A DNA stretch of 64,000 nt from CAXBPY01 sp003455275 (GTDB lineage Bacteria > Bacteroidota > Bacteroidia > Chitinophagales > UBA10324): positions 1 to 64,000 of the forward strand of contig CAXBPY010000005.1 of the NCBI GenBank assembly GCA_963977675.1. Reading direction: 5' to 3'. This document shows positions 34,745 through 44,500 of this stretch, in pieces. The notes beneath the pieces are model-generated. The model ran no database searches, had not been told where the DNA came from, and saw nothing but the letters and a program-made list of their open reading frames with translations. The position numbers were made by a program, and so were the translations under genes. Every line of letters starts with the position of its first letter. Position 1 is the first letter of the stretch.

Positions 34745-36427
34745 TCAAATTTTCACTCCTTTCAACTTCCTGATGAATTCAATCTTGACATAAAATTCAT
34801 CTTGGTCAATCGAAAAATCTTTTTTATTCAATCCTTTGATTAATACTTTTTGCCAGGCAGTTGTCGGAAAAATTCTAATGTAATTTTTTTTCTTGTTAAA
34901 ATAATCTCCGCTTGAACTTGCAACAATTTTTAGAGGCATATGAAATCCTTGTACATCGCTCTTCCATTTATAAAAAAGGTAAACATCGTTTCCTTTTTGT
35001 TTCAAAGAATAGCTGAAAACCGGTGGAGACGAATAATGAAGATATTGATTAAAGAACCAGGTATAATCTGTTCCGCATTTAGAATTTATATAAGCAATAA
35101 GCTGATCTGAATTAACACATTGATACGCGAAGTCATGCTGAATTCCTTTGAGGATGGAAAAGAAAAGTGAATCATTCGCGAGCACATTTCGGAAAGTGTG
35201 CATCATCCAGCTTCCCTTGTAATACTGATCATTATCTCCGTGCGCATAATTCACACCATAATCACCGATGATGGGTTGTTTGTCTTCAATGTTCCATCGC
35301 TGATTTACAAGATATGCCAGAGCTGAATCGTAGTTGAACATGCACTCTTCATACAATGATTCAGAATAAGTGGCGAGTGATTCGTGAATCCACATGTCAG
35401 CCATATCCTCGCAACTTACATTATTACCCCACCACTCATGGGCACTTTCATGAATAATAATAAAATCAAATCCCCATTTGTTATTTCTGAATTGATTGCC
35501 GTAAGAAACTGCGCTTTGATGTTCCATTCCCCAGTATACTGTTTCTATTAATTTATAACCATCGCGAGTGAAAGGATATGGACCAAAATATTTTTCAAAA
35601 CAAGCAAGCATTTGTTTCACTTGCTGAAAATGCTGTTGTGCCTGCGCTTCTTCGCCATTCATTACATAATAGTCAAGCGCGAGCTGTGATCCATCACTTC
35701 TCTTATAAACATCGTGAAGCAAAACATAATCTGCCAGGTTGAATGTGACATTGTAATTATTAATCGGATAACTTACAAACCATTCCCACGAAATTTCATA
35801 AGTTGGAAGTGGGGTCTTTTTTCTTAACTGACCATTACTTGCGCAAACCAAATCAGGTGGAGCAATGATGTTTATGCGCATGCTGTCAGGTTCATCACCT
35901 ACATAATCTTTATTCGGCCACCAGCAACTTGCCCCGGTTCCTTCGCAAGCCACGCCAATCCAATCCTTCCCATGTTCATCCTTTTTCCACACAAACCCGC
36001 CGTCCCATGGTGGATTTTTTGCTGAGATGGGGATACCTGAATAAGAGATAAAAAGTTTTCCTGTATCTCCTGCAATTTGTTCGGAGCTAAAAGTGATGAA
36101 CACTGCATCTGCTTCCCTTGTGTATTCAAGTTCTTTTCCGCGAAAAGTGATTGAGTTTATTTTAAGGTTACTGAAAAGATCGACCTGCAGTTGAGTGAAA
36201 TTTTCCTTAGTATGAAAAAAGATTGCATTACTTCCAATGATACTGTGATTGGAAGTATTGATTTTCACTGTAAGGTCATAGAAATATACATCGTAACACG
36301 ACCGGAATTTGGTAAGCATCCCTCTTAAAGTATCAGCATGTGAATAGCCTTGAGATTGTGCCATGGCTAATGTTATCGGATACTGAACGAGCAAGAAGAG
36401 AAATAATTTTTTTTTGAAAATGTTCAT
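34745..36427 (-). CDS. Secreted M1-family metallopeptidase
   Basis: 560 residues. A signal peptide (1-23, cleaved near AMAQ) is followed by the M1 N-terminal beta domain, then the catalytic domain. The exopeptidase substrate motif appears as GMEHQ (300-304, the GAMEN position). The zinc motif HESAH is at 326-330 with the third ligand Glu349 (WIHESLA), and the general base is Glu327. M1 peptidases remove N-terminal residues from peptides. The protein is short for the family because the C-terminal ARM-like domain is reduced to a small beta-rich region, and the protein ends in IEFIRKLKGVKI without a T9SS sorting domain, so it is probably periplasmic. It is a stand-alone gene. Confidence 0.9.
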   Translation of the reverse strand: MNIFKKKLFLFLLVQYPITLAMAQSQGYSHADTLRGMLTKFRSCYDVYFYDLTVKINTSNHSIIGSNAIFFHTKENFTQLQVDLFSNLKINSITFRGKELEYTREADAVFITFSSEQIAGDTGKLFISYSGIPISAKNPPWDGGFVWKKDEHGKDWIGVACEGTGASCWWPNKDYVGDEPDSMRINIIAPPDLVCASNGQLRKKTPLPTYEISWEWFVSYPINNYNVTFNLADYVLLHDVYKRSDGSQLALDYYVMNGEEAQAQQHFQQVKQMLACFEKYFGPYPFTRDGYKLIETVYWGMEHQSAVSYGNQFRNNKWGFDFIIIHESAHEWWGNNVSCEDMADMWIHESLATYSESLYEECMFNYDSALAYLVNQRWNIEDKQPIIGDYGVNYAHGDNDQYYKGSWMMHTFRNVLANDSLFFSILKGIQHDFAYQCVNSDQLIAYINSKCGTDYTWFFNQYLHYSSPPVFSYSLKQKGNDVYLFYKWKSDVQGFHMPLKIVASSSGDYFNKKKNYIRIFPTTAWQKVLIKGLNKKDFSIDQDEFYVKIEFIRKLKGVKI

Positions 36428-36552
36428 GGCGATAAAAATAGTTGAGAAAAAAAATTGAATAAATGTTCAGGATGCGGAAGAAAAATTGAACTTCAATTAT
36501 TCATCCCATGCAATTGGGAAATCAAATGATAGAAAGATGATTGAAATAATTT

Positions 36553-37077
36553 TTATTTTCTCTGATAAAGCCCAATCAACTCCGCCGAAGAAATAACATG
36601 ATTCTTCATTGTTTCTTCAAGAATTTTTTTATCAGCGTTATTTTTTATGGTCAACTCTTTATCAATCGCAAAAACCTTAAAATGATAATGATGTATTCCG
36701 GATGGAGGACACGGTCCCATATATCCATTATTGCCGGTACTGTTAATTCCTGATATTCCGGGTAATGAGTTTTCTTTAATTAGTGAATCTTCAGGCGCAA
36801 TATTCCATACCACCCAATGAACAAATGTTCCGTGCGGCGCATCCGGGTCATCCATTATTAAGGCAAGAGTTTTAGTTCCGTCAGGAATATTTTTGATGGT
36901 TAATGAAGGATTAACATTCGATCCATCACAAGTAAATTTTGTTGGTATGTACTCATTATTAATAAATGAAGAACTCGTGATTTGAATGGCTGCAGAATCA
37001 GGATGATTTATGCAACCGAGAATCAGGAACACAAAAAGACTGGATACAAGAAAAAGGCAGATGCAAAAAGATTTCAT
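36553..37077 (-). CDS. PEBP-family lipoprotein (YbhB/YbcL-like)
   Basis: 174 residues. The lipobox-like end of the signal peptide (FVFLILGC, Cys22) marks an inner- or outer-membrane lipoprotein. The phosphatidylethanolamine-binding-protein fold is shown by MDDPDAPHGTFVHWVVWNI (the DPDAP plus HxxV ligand-pocket signature, about 82-100) and GPCPPSGIHHYHFKVFAID (about 130-150). Bacterial members of the Raf-kinase-inhibitor-like family bind small anionic or phospholipid head groups, but their role is poorly known. It is isolated, with gaps of 125 and 214 bp on either side. A TATTTTTG -7-like element lies 18 bp before the start at 37096-37103. Confidence 0.87.
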   Translation of the reverse strand: MKSFCICLFLVSSLFVFLILGCINHPDSAAIQITSSSFINNEYIPTKFTCDGSNVNPSLTIKNIPDGTKTLALIMDDPDAPHGTFVHWVVWNIAPEDSLIKENSLPGISGINSTGNNGYMGPCPPSGIHHYHFKVFAIDKELTIKNNADKKILEETMKNHVISSAELIGLYQRK

Positions 37078-37291
37078 TATTTCATTTTAGCTTTTCAAAA
37101 ATATATGAATGATATAAGTGAGCTGCCATTTTTTATAATAGAAATTTTCTTCACCGTAAAGTTTTTTTAGAATCTTAATTGAATAAAAAACCGGTTACGG
37201 ATAAATAAGAAAAATCAACTCATAAACTATTGCGTCGGAAAATGCATAACACACACTTCTGCCTTCAATCATAAGTTTTATTTTCGCCCTT

Positions 37292-37963
37292 ATGAATACG
37301 CTAATTGCTCCTTCCATTTTGTCATCAGATTTCGGAAAAATTTATGAAACGATTGAAATGATAAACAAGAGCGAAGCAGATTGGATACACTGTGATGTAA
37401 TGGATGGAAGATTTGTTCCTAATATAACTTTTGGGTTTCCGATACTCAGTGCTGTAAAAAGGGTGGCCAAAAAACCACTCGATGTTCATCTGATGATCGT
37501 GGAACCGGAGAAATATATTTCAGATTTCAAAAAAGCAGGAGCAGAAATTCTTACCGTGCACCTTGAAGCGTGCAGTCACCTTCATCGTACTGTTTATGCT
37601 ATTAAAGAATCAGGAATGAGCGCAGGTGTTGCGATTAACCCGCACACTTCAATTGAGTTATTGAATGAAGTAATTCGGGATATTGATTTAGTTTGCCTCA
37701 TGAGTGTAAATCCGGGTTTCGGCGGACAAAAATTTATAGAGAATACTTTTTCTAAAATTGATCGTTTGAAGAATATGATCTTGAACCACCATTCAAAAGC
37801 TAAAATTGAAATTGATGGTGGAGTAGATTTTAGCAATGCAGCGAAACTTATAAGCACGGGGGCTGATGTATTGGTTGCCGGAAACACAGTATTTAGTCAC
37901 AAAGATCCGGTTGCAGCTATAGCACAATTGAAAAATTCTTCAGCACATACTATTACTAACTAA
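37292..37963 (+). CDS. rpe: Ribulose-phosphate 3-epimerase
   Basis: 223 residues, standard length. It interconverts ribulose 5-phosphate and xylulose 5-phosphate in the pentose phosphate pathway. The family signature is complete: APSILSSDFG, WIHCDVMDGRFVPNITFG (metal-binding His and catalytic Asp), PLDVHLMI (second His), LVCLMSVNPGFGGQKF and KIEIDGGVD. A TATTTTCG -7-like element lies at 37279-37286, only 5 bp before the ATG. It is followed by a TonB-dependent receptor gene 19 bp downstream on the same strand. Confidence 0.96.
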   Translation: MNTLIAPSILSSDFGKIYETIEMINKSEADWIHCDVMDGRFVPNITFGFPILSAVKRVAKKPLDVHLMIVEPEKYISDFKKAGAEILTVHLEACSHLHRTVYAIKESGMSAGVAINPHTSIELLNEVIRDIDLVCLMSVNPGFGGQKFIENTFSKIDRLKNMILNHHSKAKIEIDGGVDFSNAAKLISTGADVLVAGNTVFSHKDPVAAIAQLKNSSAHTITN

Positions 37964-37982
37964 GCATCGTTTAATCGCGCAG

Positions 37983-40460
37983 ATGCAAAAAAAATTTTTT
38001 CGATTCGCTCTCTTTGTATTCACTTTCTTTTTTACTGAGAAAGTTTTTGCGCAGACCGCAACTATTACCGGAAGAATTTTTTCAGACGAAGGTGGAGTTC
38101 TTGGATACGCGACCATTGCCATTCCATCTCTTAATACCGGCATTCAGGCAGACAGCACCGGACGGTATAAATTGACAGTACCGGCGGGACAAATTCTTTT
38201 TATACGAGCCTCATTCACCGGATTCAATGAAATGTATCAAAGTATAAATCCGTCGGATGGCGAAGTGGTGAAACTGAATTTTACTCTTGAAAAAAAAGTT
38301 GGTGAATTAGGCAATGTCACTATCATATATAATGAGCGCGATGTTCCATCCATAATTCAAATTAATCCTAAAGATTTTGAAGGCCTCGCGGGTCCGCTTG
38401 GAGGTTCAGTTGAAGGAATTCTGAAATTATTTAATCCATCAAATAATGAATTGTCATCGCAATATTCTGTTCGCGGTGGAAACTATGATGAGAACCTGGT
38501 GTATGTAAATGACTTTGAAATCTATCGACCGTTTTTGGTTCATAATGGACAGCAGGAAGGTTTGACATTTATTAACTCCGATTTAGTTGGAAGCATTTCA
38601 TTTTCACAGGGAGGATTCCCTGCAAAGTATGGAGATAAAATGAGCAGTGTTCTTGATATTACCTATCGCACACCTAAGCAATTCAAAGGAAATGTCTCAG
38701 CAAGTTTGCTCGGAGCTAATGTTCATTTCGAAGGATCCACAAAAAATCATCGATTCACTTACCTGTTGGGTGTTCGGCAAAAATCAAATCAATACCTGCT
38801 GAATTCATTAGAGACAACCGGAGACTACAAACCAAGTTACACCGATGCGCAAGCTTTGCTTGCATTTCATTTTACAGAAAATACTGAATTGCAGCTTATC
38901 GGAAATTATTCTCGTAATCGTTTCTGGTTTATTCCTGCTGATCGAACCACAACTTTCGGTTTAGTCAATCGTGCTGTTCGGCTCACTATGTATTTTGACG
39001 GACAGGAAATTGATAAATTTAATTCGACTATGAATGGGGCGTCGCTTTCATTTCACCCCAATAAAAAATTGCGGTTAAAATTTCTTGCATCTGATTTCTA
39101 TTCGCGTGAGGATGAAACCTATGATCTTACTGCAGAATATTTTCTTGGCGAAGTGCAGACAAATTTGGGTAATGCAGATTTTGGCCAGGTAGTATATGGA
39201 TTGGGAACCGGTGCCGTTCAGGATTGGGGAAGAAATTACCTGGATGCATTTGTTGTTTCCGGTGAACACAAAGGTTCGCTTATGCTGAAGGAACATTTTC
39301 TGCAGTGGGGTGCGCGCTATAACCATGAATACATAAATGATAAGCTCAATCAATGGGGCGTAGTTGACTCTGCCGGATACAATTTGCCCTGGAGCGAAAC
39401 ACAAGTGAATTCTTATTATACCTACAAAACAAGAAACCTTTTAGAAAGCAACCGTTATTCAGCTTATGGAATGGATACATGGAATCTTGGAGACAGTTCA
39501 CGATTCACTTTTAATTATGGTGTTCGTTTCAATTACTGGGACATCAATCATCAATTCATCATTAGTCCGAGATTACAATTTTCTTATACACCACGATGGG
39601 ATTCTACTGATATTGTATTTCGCGCTGCAGTTGGTTGCTATGATCAGCCGCCTTTTTACCGCGAGCTGCGAGATCTTGCCGGCAATCTTCATCTCGATGT
39701 TCGCGCTCAACGAAGCATTCATGCTGTCTTTGGTACTGACTACAATTTCAACATGTGGGATCGGCCTTTCAAATTAATTGCAGAAGCATATTACAAATAC
39801 CTCTATGATTTGAATCCATATGAATTGGATAATGTCAGGCTCCGTTACTTCGCTACTAACGATGCGGTGGGTTATGCTTATGGAGTTGATTTTCGGGTGC
39901 ATGGCGAATTTGTAAAAGATGTGGAGAGCTGGTTCAGCGTTGGTTTCCTGAATACAAAAGAAAATCTGCTGGATGATTATGCTTATGTATTTGACACCAC
40001 TTTTAATTCAGCAGGAGAGATTCAGCATATTGACACTACAATTGATCATCCGGGTTACATCATGCGGCCAAGTGATCAGCGGCTGACAGTGGGTTTGTAC
40101 TTTCAGGACTATCTACCTAACCACGAAAATTTTAAAGTGCACCTGAATCTTTTGTTCGGCACCGGATTTCCTACCGGACCGCCTGATCATGAGCGATACA
40201 AGGACACTTTGCGTCTGCCTTCTTATCGTCGTGTTGATATTGGATTCTCAGCGTTACTTCTCGATCAGAAAAAACATTTGGATCAAAAAATCTGGAAAAA
40301 TTTTTCTTCGATATGGTTGAGCCTGGAAGTGTTCAACCTGCTGGCCATACCAAACACAATTTCTTACTTGTGGGTGAAGGACAGCTATCAAACTGTATAT
40401 GCAGTTCCAAATTATTTAACTGCGCGGCGAGTCAATCTCAGGATGATTGTAAAATTCTGA
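37983..40460 (+). CDS. TonB-dependent receptor with carboxypeptidase-like N-terminal domain
   Basis: 825 residues. A signal peptide (1-23, ending KVFAQ) precedes a CarboxypepD_reg-like domain (about 25-105, ATITGRIFSDEGGVLGYATIAI ... AGQILFIRASFTGF). A plug domain follows (about 125-235, YSVRGGNYDENLVYVNDFEIYRP ... SISFSQGGFPAKYGDKMSSVLDI), then a 22-strand barrel to the C-terminus, ending VNLRMIVKF with a terminal aromatic. It should import an iron complex, vitamin or oligosaccharide across the outer membrane using TonB. No SusD-like partner or regulator is adjacent, so the substrate is unknown. It is 19 bp downstream of rpe and convergent with pyrF, 2 bp apart. Confidence 0.92.
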   Translation: MQKKFFRFALFVFTFFFTEKVFAQTATITGRIFSDEGGVLGYATIAIPSLNTGIQADSTGRYKLTVPAGQILFIRASFTGFNEMYQSINPSDGEVVKLNFTLEKKVGELGNVTIIYNERDVPSIIQINPKDFEGLAGPLGGSVEGILKLFNPSNNELSSQYSVRGGNYDENLVYVNDFEIYRPFLVHNGQQEGLTFINSDLVGSISFSQGGFPAKYGDKMSSVLDITYRTPKQFKGNVSASLLGANVHFEGSTKNHRFTYLLGVRQKSNQYLLNSLETTGDYKPSYTDAQALLAFHFTENTELQLIGNYSRNRFWFIPADRTTTFGLVNRAVRLTMYFDGQEIDKFNSTMNGASLSFHPNKKLRLKFLASDFYSREDETYDLTAEYFLGEVQTNLGNADFGQVVYGLGTGAVQDWGRNYLDAFVVSGEHKGSLMLKEHFLQWGARYNHEYINDKLNQWGVVDSAGYNLPWSETQVNSYYTYKTRNLLESNRYSAYGMDTWNLGDSSRFTFNYGVRFNYWDINHQFIISPRLQFSYTPRWDSTDIVFRAAVGCYDQPPFYRELRDLAGNLHLDVRAQRSIHAVFGTDYNFNMWDRPFKLIAEAYYKYLYDLNPYELDNVRLRYFATNDAVGYAYGVDFRVHGEFVKDVESWFSVGFLNTKENLLDDYAYVFDTTFNSAGEIQHIDTTIDHPGYIMRPSDQRLTVGLYFQDYLPNHENFKVHLNLLFGTGFPTGPPDHERYKDTLRLPSYRRVDIGFSALLLDQKKHLDQKIWKNFSSIWLSLEVFNLLAIPNTISYLWVKDSYQTVYAVPNYLTARRVNLRMIVKF

Positions 40461-40462
40461 AA

Positions 40463-41278
40463 TCAACCTAAAATCGTACTCATTTCTTCCTGCATTTTTC
40501 TTGCTTCATTCGCTGCGGCTTCAGCAAAATCATTTGTCGAAGAAGCGTAGATAATATTCCTAGATGAGTTCACGAGGAGGCCACAATTTTTATTCATTCC
40601 ATTTCTTGCAACTTCCTGTAAACTTCCGCCCTGAGCTCCTACACCGGGAACTAAGAAAAAATGTTCGGGAGCCAGCGAGCGTATATGTGCAATTTCTTCC
40701 GGGTGTGTAGCGCCAACAACATACATCATTCTTTCATGGTTTGCCCATCGCTGCGAGGTGCGAATTACTTTTTCGAACAACCAACCTGTTTCATCTTTTG
40801 TATATTGAAAATCGCGGCTCCCTTTATTGCTGGTGAGCGCAAGAAGAATTACCCATTTGTTTTTGTAATCGAGAAAAGGTGAAACAGAATCTTCTCCCAT
40901 GTATGGGGCAACCGTTACAGAATCGAAGTCAAGGCCGCTTGAATTTTTGTCAAAGAATGCGCGGGCATATAATCCACTGGTGTTGCCAATATCACCTCGC
41001 TTGGCATCTGCTATTGTGAAAATATTTTCCGGGATGTATTCTAAAGTTTTTTTGAGTGAATCCCATCCGGCGCTTCCCAGTGATTCGTAGAAAGCTATGT
41101 TTGGTTTATAGGCAACACAGTACGGATGGGTGGCATCTATGATTTGCTTATTAAATTCAAAAACCGGATCTGGATAGGAGAGCAGATGCTGCGGAATTTT
41201 TTTTATGTCAGTATCTAACCCGATGCAGAGAAATGAACGCTTGGTCCTTATTTGCTTAACCAGTTCATGATAATTCAT
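40463..41278 (-). CDS. pyrF: Orotidine-5'-phosphate decarboxylase, type 2
   Basis: 271 residues, the length of the type 2 subfamily. It makes UMP from OMP in pyrimidine synthesis. The catalytic motif is [19 protein letters not shown] (about 90-108), and the phosphate-binding loop is [25 protein letters not shown] at the N-terminus is also typical. Its start overlaps the stop of the NifU-domain gene by 1 bp (ATGA), so the two are co-translated. Confidence 0.95.
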   Translation of the reverse strand: MNYHELVKQIRTKRSFLCIGLDTDIKKIPQHLLSYPDPVFEFNKQIIDATHPYCVAYKPNIAFYESLGSAGWDSLKKTLEYIPENIFTIADAKRGDIGNTSGLYARAFFDKNSSGLDFDSVTVAPYMGEDSVSPFLDYKNKWVILLALTSNKGSRDFQYTKDETGWLFEKVIRTSQRWANHERMMYVVGATHPEEIAHIRSLAPEHFFLVPGVGAQGGSLQEVARNGMNKNCGLLVNSSRNIIYASSTNDFAEAAANEARKMQEEMSTILG

Positions 41279-41517
41279 CAGATAGCAACAACTTTTTTTA
41301 TTTCAGGAACAGAATGAAGAATGGCTTCTTCTACACCGGCTTTCATTGTCATTTCACTCATTTTACAATCACTGCAATTCCCAAGCAACTTAATCCGCAG
41401 TTCGCCGCCATGAACATCTATCACGCGGATATCTCCTCCGTCTGCATTCAGGTAAGGCCGAATGCTCTCGAGTGACTGTTCTACTCTTTCAAGAATATTA
41501 TTTGTATCGGAACTCAT
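41278..41517 (-). CDS. NifU-domain Fe-S scaffold protein
   Basis: 79 residues: only the C-terminal NifU/NfuA domain, with the cluster ligands in [21 protein letters not shown] (CxxC, Cys48 and Cys51). Such small Nfu proteins carry [4Fe-4S] clusters to target enzymes. [24 protein letters not shown] is the usual start of the fold. It is translationally coupled to pyrF and lies 58 bp downstream of tamB on the same strand, so it may also be read from the tamB transcript. Confidence 0.92.
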   Translation of the reverse strand: MSSDTNNILERVEQSLESIRPYLNADGGDIRVIDVHGGELRIKLLGNCSDCKMSEMTMKAGVEEAILHSVPEIKKVVAI

Positions 41518-41575
41518 TGGTGATGCAAAAGTGCAGAAATATTTTCAGTGAATGAATTTGACCCAGATTGAAAAA

Positions 41576-44500
41576 TTAGTTCTTCACTTTTCTAACCTTC
41601 TTCTCTCTTTGCGAAGTGAACAATTCATGAAGGTTATTAAAATCTTTTTTGAAAGAGAGCGAGACCCCGTATGTATCGCGGTTCCGTTCTTCAATCACAT
41701 CATACTGACTTCGGTTAAATGCCTTTGCGGAAAACCTTCCGTCGGGTGTGATTTTATATTCAATTGTAAAATCGGATAAGTATGCATTGGTAGATTTATC
41801 AGATGTTGTGTTATTGAAATCAACATTTCCTCCGGCTTCCAGAATGATTCGGTTATGAAAAATTGCCTTGGTTAAAATGATCTGCATTTCTTTTCTTCGT
41901 TCAATACTGTTTGGATCTGTGTTGTTTCCTGTAAGCCCGGGAATATCACCACTGACATTTAACCCGATTCCTAAAGAATTCTGCGATACCCAGTAGCTTA
42001 ACTGATTTGCAAAAAATTCGCTCACGCTTGTATTGACACCGCTTGAAACAAGGCCGGCACCGCCTGCATTCGGTGGTATGAATCTGTGAATCATTAATAA
42101 ACCAAATACTTGTTTGTTCAATTCATTTTCATCGTTTCGGATTTCATTTAGTTTTCGGGAAGCAAATGAATTGATGCCTTCATCATTTCCTTCTTTGATA
42201 TCGAAACTGATGTTGGGAGTAAGCAACGAACCTGTCAGGTGCATGTACACATCAATTGGAATTTTCTTTTCAACTTCTCTGCGGTCAGCATCCGGCAGCG
42301 AAGCAACATCTGTAACAAGATCTGTGAGTGAAACCTTGCTTTGAGAATAGATGGCGTTGATATCAACCTGTGCGTCATACGGATCTCCGTTCCAGGAAAT
42401 ACTTCCGCCGCGTTCAATTGAAAAAGGTTTGTTGATGAAATTCTGGAGCGTAAATAAGTAGTCTCCCTTTTCAATCACATAATTTCCAAACATATTGAAA
42501 TCGCCGCCCAGATCAATCTCCAGCCGCATGTCACCGTTTCCGGTTCCTGAAATAATATCTCCGGCTTTCTCATCAAATATGATATTCACCTTTGCAAGTT
42601 CATTCATGCTCAGGTCGAAGTTCATTTTGATATTCGACATAGTTTTCGGGATATCAGCAGTTGATTTTGTGTCAGTATTATGTTTTACAAAATAGACGAA
42701 TGAGTTTCCTGAAAGTGAAGCATCATCAGAAATTGGAATTGAAATGTCAGTGCCTTCATTTGTTTTCAATCGTGAATTCATAACGAGTGCATCAACCGGG
42801 CCGGTTAAATCAATAGTACCTCCGCCAAATGCTGAACCATAAAACAATGAGTTGTCGAGTGGACTTGTGTTGAGCATATGGAAATTTTTAGTGCTCATGT
42901 GTAAGTCCATTGCAAAATCAGAAAGATGATCATGAGTTATTATGCCTGTTACTATAGCCGGGTTCCTTCCATTTTTTACATCGTCATATAAAGTGATTTC
43001 GCCAAGATCAATTTTATTATCATCGAGTTTTATAGTTGCACCACTGAAACTATAGGAGGTCTGCAGGTAATCAACTTTTGCTTCAGCATTTAAAATTGAA
43101 AGGGATCCGGTTACCGATGGCTTGCTCAATGTTCCTTTCAGAAACAATTGTCCGCCAACTCTTCCGCTCACATTTGAGACATAATCGCTCAGGTATTTAC
43201 CTAAAATTGGTAACTCAACTTTTATTATTTCCGCCTTCATATCAAGAGAATTAGAAGTTGAATTAGGTAAATAAGATCCGCTTGCTTCCACATCATACAA
43301 GTCATCTTTGACTTTTGCTGAGAGCGTCATCAAATCCTTATTCGTGTTATAATCAATTTTGACGATCACTTTATCAGCACTGTCTCCATTGAAAGCAAAC
43401 TGAGTTGCTGCAATATTTGCCTCGTACCTGGGTGATTGATATAAATTAAAAATGCTTGCAGTCCCGTTTAGTTCACCGCGCACTTCATACTTGCTAAGCC
43501 GGAAAAGATTATAAAAATCTTCTATCCGGATTTTGCTCAGCGAAACTTTCACACTTTCTGAATCAGTCGCATTTTCAAAACGGATAGATTGAGATTCATG
43601 TGCCAGTGATAAGTTATCGAAATGCAAAGATTTTTCTCCAATCAAAATATTATTCCCTGGAGCAAAATTCCATTGCTGATGATTGAGCTGAATGGCTGAA
43701 GGTAAAAACCTGATTCGTATATTATTTCCTTCGCCGTTTGCTGAAGCAAGTAAGTCTATTTTGTAATTTCCATTCTCGTCGTTTGCTTTCACATTGAACA
43801 GCACTTTATTCTCCGCTACTGTGGCCGATACAAATGGATCCACAACTTTGAAACTGTCGTTGATCTGAAAAAAATTAGAAGTGAGTGAAAGCGATAGCGC
43901 CCCGTTATTTGACTCTCCGTTTAGCTGAAGATCATTTGAAAATGTTTCACCATATTTTAAATAAGGAATTTTTCCTTCCAGAAAAATGTAATTGCTGTCC
44001 GATGCATAGTGTCCCATTATCCTGGTGTTGCTCAGCCCTTCAATTCCTTTAAGAAAAAATGAATTAAAGTTCATCATATTCTTTGCTTCGATGTCATAAT
44101 CGAAACGCTGAGGCGAAATAGAATCGCCTTGCATAACATTTAATGAAGGCAGGTAGTACTTCACTGTATTAAGCAAAGCGAGAGGCACTTCGGGTAAGAC
44201 AAAATTTCCGTTGAAGTCTGCATTTAAAAAATCAGTCCGGAGTTGAAGAGTTTTTCTATTGGAAGAAATTTCTGTTACATCAAAATTCAGATGCCTGACC
44301 AGGAATGAATCTTCACCATCATCAAACAAAGTATTTTCTGCTGCTATAGTTCCGGTTCCGGTCAGCGGATTATTTCCTTTCAGTTTAATATTTAAATCTG
44401 ATGAGAATGAAAGGTGTCGCGATATGAATCCGAGGCTGTCGAGGTTGGCGCGCTCGACTTTGGCAATAAAATCATATACCGGGATTGAGTCTTGTAAATT

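Noticed and set aside
37171..37291. Possible RNA gene before rpe
   Set aside because: No tRNA cloverleaf or other recognisable RNA fold is visible in this AT-rich gap.
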